Shown here: piece by piece, positions 28,415-34,596 of the stretch
Layout: each line of letters begins with the position of its first letter
Numbering within the stretch: the stretch's first letter is position 1
From: Thermotogaceae bacterium
Lineage (GTDB): Bacteria; Thermotogota; Thermotogae; Thermotogales; Thermotogaceae
DNA: 34,596 nucleotides
NCBI GenBank assembly: GCA_015489065.1
Contig: WGAO01000091.1
Coordinates: forward strand, 1-34,596
Reading direction: 5' to 3'
Position numbers and translations under genes: made by a program
Notes under the pieces: model-generated
Told to the model about the DNA's origin: nothing
Seen by the model: only the letters and a program-made list of their open reading frames with translations
Database searches by the model: none

Positions 28415-29514
28415 TTCCCCTCCACGGGCATAACACCACTTATCGCATTAACTGGACATCTCGTTTGACAAAGTCCGCATCCAAAACACTTATCCTCATC
28501 AACTGTGACTGTCTTCGCTTCCTTGTCAACCCATATTGCCCAGTATGGACAGACCCATTCACAAACTTTACAGAAGGTACATTTATCGAGGTCAACCTTG
28601 GGATGATCGGGTTCGTACTTGACATTCCACTCAAGCTCAGTCTCTATGACTTCCTGAACCGATCTGAAGCCGTATTTTTCAAGAGCTCTTGGAAGAGAGT
28701 CTACTATTCTCTTGTAAATGTCCTTTCCCTGTATGAGAGCGGATGAAAGAAGCTGAACAGCTTTCGCACCTGCAAGGAGGAATTCCACGACATCATCAGC
28801 TGTGGCTATTCCACCAACACCTATAACATCTATTCCTTCAACTGCATGACTAACTTCATAAACCACCGCAAGAGCGAGAGGTTTTATGTAAGGACCACTA
28901 ACCCAAACATATCCATCCTTACCTCCGAAAACTATTTGTCTTCCCTTTGGATCTATCTTAAGAGTTGGTCCAAGAGAGTTTATAGCCACGACACCGTTAG
29001 CACCATTGTCTCTCGCAACCTTGGCAAAACCTATTCTGTCAGGTATGTGAGGGCTCATCTTCATAAAAATAGGTTTATCGGTGTTCTTCCTTATCGTAGA
29101 CACTATCTCTCCGATAACAGAAAGATCTTTTCCAACATAGTGGGTGGACACTTCAAAACCATCGGCAAATTTATCAAGTTCTGGTATAAGTTGCTCCATA
29201 TCCTCTTTCGTGTAACCAACACTCACAATCATTGGAACCTTTAGTTCCCTTTTGAGTCTTGGAAGAATCTCATTTATCCACTTTTCAGGCGGGAGCTCGC
29301 TCCATAGCTCTGCATTCATTACATAACTCGTTCCCCCACCTATACACGGTCTCGGAACCTCAGCTGCTTTTGTTGATATGGTCTTGGTGACTATTCCTCC
29401 AACTCCTAACCTTTCGATGTACAGAATCTTCTCATCATCACCAACAAGCGGACCAGAAGCTGGCATCACTGGATTTTTGAGTTCTATCCCCGCTACGCTC
29501 GTTCTCAGATCCAC
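28405..29514 (-). CDS. Dihydroorotate dehydrogenase-like/PreA-like flavoprotein with C-terminal 2x[4Fe-4S] ferredoxin domain
   Basis: GIELKNPVMPASGPLVGDDEKI, VVAINSLGPTLKIDPKG, IGVGGIATADDVVEFLLAGAKAVQLLSSAL; CTFCKVCEWVCP and CFGCGLCQTRCP. Confidence 0.92.
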   Translation of the reverse strand: MDLRTSVAGIELKNPVMPASGPLVGDDEKILYIERLGVGGIVTKTISTKAAEVPRPCIGGGTSYVMNAELWSELPPEKWINEILPRLKRELKVPMIVSVGYTKEDMEQLIPELDKFADGFEVSTHYVGKDLSVIGEIVSTIRKNTDKPIFMKMSPHIPDRIGFAKVARDNGANGVVAINSLGPTLKIDPKGRQIVFGGKDGYVWVSGPYIKPLALAVVYEVSHAVEGIDVIGVGGIATADDVVEFLLAGAKAVQLLSSALIQGKDIYKRIVDSLPRALEKYGFRSVQEVIETELEWNVKYEPDHPKVDLDKCTFCKVCEWVCPYWAIWVDKEAKTVTVDEDKCFGCGLCQTRCPVNAISGVMPVEGKWR

Positions 29515-29581
29515 AACTCATCCCTCCCATCGCCTTTTGATAAAGGAGTATAAAACTCCTTTGCCCTCATCACAAAATTTT

Positions 29582-30103
29582 TCACCACCGATCAAGAACA
29601 TATCCAGCGAAATACCTTGAAAGGCTGAGAAGAACTTCCTCCATCTCGCTTTTTGGATATCTCCTAATGGAAAGTGCTAAATCCTGAGAAGATGAAGAGA
29701 GAGTTTCAAAAACCCCTCCCGTTTTCTCCGCAAAAAGAGTCTCGCCTTTCCAGTTTCTTAACCTTATCGGTTTTTTTAATCCCTCACATGAGAGGATCTT
29801 ACTTATGCTCATATTCTCTAGTTTTGAAAAGAGCTCTAGAGCTGCCGCAGATATGGCAAAGGTAATCTTTGGATGCTTTGGAAGAATCTCCCTAAGGCTG
29901 AAAGACAGAGACGCAAACTGCTGAGGCTTTGCAAGCTCAACAACATGCCTGTACTCCTCTATAACTCCCATCACGGTCTTGTAATTCTCACCCTCTTTTC
30001 GCTCAGGAACAATCGCGCCAGTTCCAATTTTTCCATCCTCTTCTAACATTACAACGACATATTCTCCATCTTCAAATCTCTCCAAGTTGTAGAAAAATTT
30101 CAC
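29582..30103 (-). CDS. Hypothetical protein; faint resemblance to an enolase-superfamily N-terminal (capping) domain
   Basis: ORF of 173 aa with GTGA overlap to next gene; DGKIGTGAIVPERKEGENYKTVMGVIEEY...KITFAISAAALELFSKLENMSISKILSCEG. Confidence 0.75.
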   Translation of the reverse strand: MKFFYNLERFEDGEYVVVMLEEDGKIGTGAIVPERKEGENYKTVMGVIEEYRHVVELAKPQQFASLSFSLREILPKHPKITFAISAAALELFSKLENMSISKILSCEGLKKPIRLRNWKGETLFAEKTGGVFETLSSSSQDLALSIRRYPKSEMEEVLLSLSRYFAGYVLDRW

Positions 30104-30534
30104 TTTTCCACCTCCGATTTTTCTACAACAAGATGAGCACCTTCAACCTTGAGGATCTTCACCTTCTCACCTTTTTCTATCACTTGAGAATCATCTTTTG
30201 AGAAAGCTCTCCACATGTCGCCATTCACCTTAACGATACCCTTACCAGCGGTGTTGTCTATCGTCTCAATAACAATAGCTTCTTTCCCGACAATATCTTC
30301 CAGATGAATTTTTTTGGAGGGTTCATACCTTTGAATTTTTCTAGCAAACGGTCTTGTAAGAGCTAACAAAACGGCGGACGATACAAGAAATATGGAAAGC
30401 TGCCATAAAAAACCCAGCCACACCGCAGAAATTGCCGCTACAAATGCCCCTATTCCAAACCACATATAGAAAAATGCCGGAGCTGTGATTTCTATTATCA
30501 AAAACACAACACCTATGACTATCCAGACTATCAT
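30100..30534 (-). CDS. NfeD-like membrane protein (short form, C-terminal OB domain)
   Basis: IVWIVIGVVFLIIEITAPAFFYMWFGIGAFVAAI...LEDIVGKEAIVIETIDNTAGKGIVKVNGDMWRAFS. Confidence 0.92.
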   Translation of the reverse strand: MIVWIVIGVVFLIIEITAPAFFYMWFGIGAFVAAISAVWLGFLWQLSIFLVSSAVLLALTRPFARKIQRYEPSKKIHLEDIVGKEAIVIETIDNTAGKGIVKVNGDMWRAFSKDDSQVIEKGEKVKILKVEGAHLVVEKSEVEK

Positions 30535-30538
30535 GGGA

Positions 30539-31543
30539 TCACCCCCAGTTTTTTAAATGAAAGTCATTGCTTTGCTTCCTGAGATAACATATGGGAATAT
30601 CTAACTTTTCCACATTTCCATATCTGTGGTAAGCTACAGCCTTACATCCTCCACCACATGCTTTTAAAAACTCACAGCTTTTGCAAGGACCGGGGGTTGG
30701 AAAGTATTCGGCGGGATCAAAGGAATTCCATATCTCGCTAAACGGCTTTTCTCTAACATTTCCCATGTAAAATTCCCTGTTATATCTGAAATGACCGCAC
30801 GGAACCACCCAACCACTGGCAAGCACAGAAGCATGTGTTACACCTGCACTACAAGGATCTCCCGTGATATTTTCTTCAACATAGAATGTCATATCATTCT
30901 CGTAATTCTTCATTACTTCCCTTACATGTCTTATAGCCTCTATCCAATCTAAATCGCTCATATCGAGTTTCTCACGATTCACAACACCACGCCCAACAGG
31001 TATGAATCTATCAACATAGATCTTCTTCACCCCAATGCTCCTAGCGAGATTGATCATATCCTCAAACTTTCTCCAATTTCTCTTGTTTATAACATTCAGC
31101 ACGACTGGGTCAAAACCACTTTTAGTTAGGAGTTTAATACCTCTCACTGCTTTCTCAAAAGAGCCCTTACCACGAACAAAATCATTCGTCTCCGGGTCCG
31201 GTCCATCTAAGGATATACCTATCATCAAATCTGGATAAATGTCTCTGAGCTTTTTCACGACATCTTCGCTTATGAGAGTTCCATTCGTGTTGATCATAAC
31301 CCTCAGATCTATTCTCTTCGCATATTCCAACAATTCGTATATATCGCTTCTAAGCAGCGGCTCTCCACCAACTATATCAAAAGCCCAAACACCAAGAGCT
31401 TTCAAATCGTCCATCAGATTCTTTATCTCACTTGTGCTCAACTCAAACGGACTTCTCTGTCCAGCTTCGCAGTAGCAATGAATACATCTTAAATTACAAG
31501 CCAGCGTTATCTCAAACTCCACTATCTTTGGGGGATTTCTCAA
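30539..31543 (-). CDS. Radical SAM protein with SPASM-like C-terminal domain
   Basis: CNLRCIHCYC; SLDGPDPETND; C-term CSAG..CGHF...CKSCEFLKACGGGCKA...CYL; TTG start 31543 after gggaggtg. Confidence 0.9.
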   Translation of the reverse strand: MRNPPKIVEFEITLACNLRCIHCYCEAGQRSPFELSTSEIKNLMDDLKALGVWAFDIVGGEPLLRSDIYELLEYAKRIDLRVMINTNGTLISEDVVKKLRDIYPDLMIGISLDGPDPETNDFVRGKGSFEKAVRGIKLLTKSGFDPVVLNVINKRNWRKFEDMINLARSIGVKKIYVDRFIPVGRGVVNREKLDMSDLDWIEAIRHVREVMKNYENDMTFYVEENITGDPCSAGVTHASVLASGWVVPCGHFRYNREFYMGNVREKPFSEIWNSFDPAEYFPTPGPCKSCEFLKACGGGCKAVAYHRYGNVEKLDIPICYLRKQSNDFHLKNWG

Positions 31544-31568
31544 AGATCGCACCTCCCAATCAATATTA

Positions 31569-32057
31569 TCAGGAATTTGCAAGTTTGTGGGCACGCTCAT
31601 TCTTCGACTCTGGTATCCATTCTGCCCTCCATCTTTTGAATCTTCCCAAAAGCTCCATGACTTCCTTTTTTAAATCCTTTAACCTTTCATTTTTCACCCT
31701 CCACCTTCCGTTTATCTGTTCTATCACTATTGAAGAATCACCATATATCTTCACGGATTTCGCTCCCACCTTTCTGGCAAGCTTCAGAGCTTCTATGAGA
31801 GCAAGGTATTCAGCTATATTGTTCGTTCCATATCCAACCTTTTTGGATATTTCCATGATCTTTCCGCAACATTCTACAGTGGCTCCTATTCCCATTTCAC
31901 CAGGATTGGGATGTGCTGACCCATCAAAAAATATCACCGCATTTTTTTCATAAGAATCGATTATGTCATCCCAATCCTGAAGGATTTCGAGTGCTGTCTC
32001 ATCTTTAAGATCATCGATTAACTTTTTCAAAGCTTCTTTTGGATTCACAATACTCAC
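31569..32057 (-). CDS. Ribonuclease HI family protein
   Basis: VIFFDGSAHPNPGEMGIGATVE, NNIAEYLALIEALKLA, KIYGDSSIVIEQINGRWRVKN, NERAHKLA. Confidence 0.92.
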   Translation of the reverse strand: MSIVNPKEALKKLIDDLKDETALEILQDWDDIIDSYEKNAVIFFDGSAHPNPGEMGIGATVECCGKIMEISKKVGYGTNNIAEYLALIEALKLARKVGAKSVKIYGDSSIVIEQINGRWRVKNERLKDLKKEVMELLGRFKRWRAEWIPESKNERAHKLANS

Positions 32058-32058
32058 C

Positions 32059-32427
32059 TCAGATATCTATCTCAAGCGTAGGGCCAATAGATAAGAAATG
32101 AATTCCAAGAGTGGAAGAAATCCCGAAAAGAACGAATCCGCGCTTGTAAAGAGTGAAGAAAACATCCAGCCCAACAGAGAATTCTCCATTTGATGCTCCA
32201 AAGAACCCGCCAAGTTCAGTGTCAACATCTAAGAAATCCGTATCTTTATTCAGATAGATCACAAAGCTTTTTGAGAAATCCGTGAGAAATCCAGAGCTAA
32301 ACCCAGCCTGATTCAGAAAATCCATCCTGAAAAGCTCAGAAAATCCCATGAGATTCAAAGAAACACCTATCTTTATACCAAAGGAAGCTATTGAAAGTAC
32401 CAATAGCACCACTAAGATTGTTTTCAC
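32059..32427 (-). CDS. Small secreted/outer-envelope hypothetical protein (signal peptide, beta-rich)
   Basis: GTG start at 32427 overlapping upstream stop; VKTILVVLLVLSIASFGIKIGVSLN..., alternating hydrophobic pattern to C-terminus. Confidence 0.65.
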   Translation of the reverse strand: MKTILVVLLVLSIASFGIKIGVSLNLMGFSELFRMDFLNQAGFSSGFLTDFSKSFVIYLNKDTDFLDVDTELGGFFGASNGEFSVGLDVFFTLYKRGFVLFGISSTLGIHFLSIGPTLEIDI

Positions 32428-32858
32428 TTGACTATCAGTCCTTCCTCTGCATAAAGCTTCAGCCGTGTAATGAACTCTCCCCATCCTGCAGCGCAACTGA
32501 AAGCTATTTCAAGGTCTTTCTCATCTAAAACCAACACCTTATCTTCTATCTCAACCCATGTTCCGCTATCGAGGGCCTCATGAAGTCTGATAATTGTTCT
32601 CGATCTGTATCCGTCTTCGTATTCATTCCAATGGAATTCCCAGAGTTTTTTCGGTATTACAGCGACATTTACACCTTTATCGATCACTTCCTCTCCTTCT
32701 ATCATCCATCTGAAGAATATCTCCCCACCTTCTTTCAGGTCCAGCTTCATACCAGAAGTAAACCACGGATCCCATCCGTTTTCATTAAAGAGTATTCTCC
32801 AAACTTCTTCAAGTGGCTTGTTTATTTTGGTCACAACTTTTATAGGTGGTACTATCAT
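32424..32858 (-). CDS. SRPBCC/AHSA1-like (START superfamily) protein
   Basis: VVTKINKPLEEVWRILFNENGWDPWFTSGMKLDLKEGGEIFFRW...GWGEFITRLKLYAEEGL. Confidence 0.82.
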   Translation of the reverse strand: MIVPPIKVVTKINKPLEEVWRILFNENGWDPWFTSGMKLDLKEGGEIFFRWMIEGEEVIDKGVNVAVIPKKLWEFHWNEYEDGYRSRTIIRLHEALDSGTWVEIEDKVLVLDEKDLEIAFSCAAGWGEFITRLKLYAEEGLIVK

Positions 32859-33487
32859 CTTCCATATACAGAATAAAGCTTTTTAGCATTTTCCATGAAA
32901 AGCTTTTCGAAATCTTCTTGGCTTATATTCGATTTCTTGAGATAACTTAAAAGATCCGAGTAATTCTTCATAATCTCCAAAGCCTTCTTTGGATTGTAGA
33001 AAGCTATAACACAGTATTTATCAAGAGGTGGATCAATATAGTGATATTTTGCAAGGATTATCATTCCAACTACTACATTGTTCGATATGATTCTAACAGC
33101 CTTTGAGTAGAACTCCGAGGATCCGTTCTTTATAAGAGAAGATGTCGACTTAACAACCTGCCCCAAGAAATCTGATATGTCATCTGCTACCTTCATCTGA
33201 GCTTTCTTGTAGTTATCCTCAACTCTTCCACCCTCCACACAACTGTGAAAAACATAGAGCTCTCCCTTAGAATAATAGTTCATGAGCTCAGGTGAGAGAT
33301 TCGCTTTGTACTCAATCTTAACATTACTTGGAACACTCACATTGCATAATCTTATACCTCCAAAAAGACATGGATCTTGAGGAACTTGATAACTATTTTG
33401 ATGGGTTCCACGAGTTTGTAGATACAGCAGTCCTGCCAATAAAAGCGAGAGAATCCCAACAAGAACAAGAATATACTCTATCTTCAC
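32855..33487 (-). CDS. Hypothetical N-terminally anchored secreted protein, paralogue of 33560..34240
   Basis: Single N-terminal TM; YKKAQMKVADDISDFLGQVV and KYCVIAFYNPKKALEIM shared with neighbour. Confidence 0.8.
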   Translation of the reverse strand: MKIEYILVLVGILSLLLAGLLYLQTRGTHQNSYQVPQDPCLFGGIRLCNVSVPSNVKIEYKANLSPELMNYYSKGELYVFHSCVEGGRVEDNYKKAQMKVADDISDFLGQVVKSTSSLIKNGSSEFYSKAVRIISNNVVVGMIILAKYHYIDPPLDKYCVIAFYNPKKALEIMKNYSDLLSYLKKSNISQEDFEKLFMENAKKLYSVYGR

Positions 33488-33505
33488 AGAAATCCCCCCT
33501 CATGT

Positions 33506-33535
33506 ATAAAAACGGGTTGGGATTACCCAACCCGT
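33506..33535 (-). terminator. Terminator after the 33560..34240 gene
   Basis: Minus strand ACGGGTTGGG TAAT CCCAACCCGT TTTTATAC. Confidence 0.85.
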
Positions 33536-33559
33536 CCTCCCCGAAAGGATTAAGCTAAA

Positions 33560-34240
33560 TTATTTCTTCTCAAGTGGAGTATCTTTGTAAGCTTCCTTGA
33601 GAGTCTTTGTAACTTCGTCAAAGACCGCCCTTGACTGAGCACCGTACTGTTTTGCAAGCTGCTCTATGACATTCTGCTGCTCTTGAAGCGCCTTCAAAGC
33701 TGCGGATGGATTGTAATAGAGTATCACATAATACTTACCATGGCTTCTGTATCTCATGAGCTCTATAGCGCCCGTTATTCTCGCCTTTGCATGTATCTGC
33801 TGGACCATTTTGTGGACCTCTGTCGCAAGCTTGTTAACATTGGTCTGATCTTTCTTGTTGCTCTGGCTCTGAGCAACGCTTGCAAGTTCCGCTTTTGCAA
33901 GCTCAGAAAATCTGTTGACAACTGCATTTAGGTACTCAGCGAGTTTTCCCATGGCATCATCTTTAGCAGCTTCATAAGAAACCATCGATTCTCCAAGGAA
34001 TGTCGGTATAGTACCGTATTCTTTGTAGTTCTTTTCAATCAGTTTAATTACTCCACTGTTAATATATTCAACTTTCGCATCTCTTGGTGCTTGAGCTACA
34101 ACCACATTACCTACCTTCAGAGCCCTTGTCTCTTTTGGCCAAAACACAAACATCATCACTCCAACAAGAAGAACTGCTGCTACAGCTCCAGCTATGATCA
34201 GCATCGTGTTGTCTCCTTCACCTCTTCTAAGTTTAAACAC
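33560..34240 (-). CDS. Hypothetical N-terminally anchored secreted protein (LPP20-like appearance)
   Basis: TM segment MLIIAGAVAAVLLVGVMMFVFW; YEAAKDDAMGKLAEYLNAVV; KYYVILYYNPSAALKAL; GTG 34240 after ggaggtg. Confidence 0.8.
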   Translation of the reverse strand: MFKLRRGEGDNTMLIIAGAVAAVLLVGVMMFVFWPKETRALKVGNVVVAQAPRDAKVEYINSGVIKLIEKNYKEYGTIPTFLGESMVSYEAAKDDAMGKLAEYLNAVVNRFSELAKAELASVAQSQSNKKDQTNVNKLATEVHKMVQQIHAKARITGAIELMRYRSHGKYYVILYYNPSAALKALQEQQNVIEQLAKQYGAQSRAVFDEVTKTLKEAYKDTPLEKK

Positions 34241-34332
34241 CCTCACCACCTCCTCAGAAATTCTCTCTTTTATTATAACAGACCACATCATCTTAGACCG
34301 AAGAAAGGTGATCTGGGTTTAATTTTTGAAAA

Positions 34333-34356
34333 TGACAAAATCAGCTAAATTTGTCA
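34333..34356. repeat. Inverted repeat TGACAAA-N10-TTTGTCA (candidate operator)
   Basis: tgacaaa atcagctaaa tttgtca, upstream of the 34240 gene and downstream of groEL. Confidence 0.45.
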
Positions 34357-34380
34357 AGCTTACAAGTATCAATAAAAGTA

Positions 34381-34408
34381 AAGATCCCCCGCAAATGCGG
34401 GGGATCTT
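34381..34408 (-). terminator. Terminator after groEL
   Basis: AAGATCCCCCGC AAAT GCGGGGGATCTT. Confidence 0.88.
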
Positions 34409-34420
34409 CGATAGCTTCTA

Positions 34421-34596
34421 TCAGTATTCAGGCATTTCTGGCATAGTGTTTTTCTTCTCCTCAGGTTTCTCGACCACGAGAACCTCCGTGGTAAGGAGCA
34501 TTCCGGCGATCGATGCGGCGTTCTGCAGAGCACTCCTGGTGACTTTTGCAGGATCGATTATTCCCGCATCAAACATGTTTGTAAACTCTCCTTTGA
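34421..34596 (-). CDS. groEL: Chaperonin GroEL, C-terminal end (partial)
   Basis: Hand translation ...[57 protein letters not shown]. Confidence 0.96.
   Translation of the reverse strand, partial: KGEFTNMFDAGIIDPAKVTRSALQNAASIAGMLLTTEVLVVEKPEEKKNTMPEMPEY

Noticed and set aside
29505-29570. 21-codon ORF (MRAKEFYTPLSKGDGRDELWI) overlapping the preA-like start, possible leader peptide
   Set aside because: No SD before its ATG; short enough to occur by chance.
1-34596. CRISPR array, IS element, prophage, toxin-antitoxin or defence island
   Set aside because: No regularly spaced repeats, transposase/integrase, phage genes or recognised defence proteins found on reading the window; the RNase HI and radical SAM genes alone do not justify a defence call.

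Overview
The window reads as ordinary chromosome from a thermophilic bacterium, most likely Thermotogota. This is inferred from gene content and synteny (speE-speD-XRE/cupin, adenosylcobalamin-dependent RNR, paired ferredoxin-MinD ATPases, frequent TTG/GTG starts after strong GGAGG sites). Genus is not resolved; Kosmotoga-like is only a guess. Gene packing is dense, with many ATGA/GTGA overlaps. Main blocks: (1) partial Ig-like lipoprotein (-), missing from the ORF track because it runs off the left edge; (2) + operon: M24 peptidase, two ferredoxin-MinD ATPases, FecR-domain protein, coaD, fba, ackA; (3) - strand HAD phosphatase, DUF364-like protein, speE, speD and XRE-cupin regulator, diverging from (4) nrdJ (+); (5) chemoreceptor (-) and tRNA-Asn (-); (6) + module of a repeat-bearing membrane protein, a short ABC-2-like permease and an ABC ATPase; (7) an acidic-tailed small protein (+) meeting tail-to-tail a long - operon (prs, rluA-type, HMA-like, mutL, MFS, tsaC/sua5, small TM protein); (8) - strand csp, thrC, preA-like, unknown, nfeD-like, SPASM radical SAM, RNase HI, small envelope protein, SRPBCC, two paralogous secreted proteins, and the groEL 3' end. 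I found no CRISPR, IS element, phage or rRNA. I found no system I can claim as clearly undescribed. Best leads: helically phased GTTAA repeats between the XRE regulator and nrdJ, the repeat-protein/ABC module, an orphan folded element upstream of the acidic protein, a possible stand-alone enolase-cap-like protein, and the paralogous anchored-protein pair.
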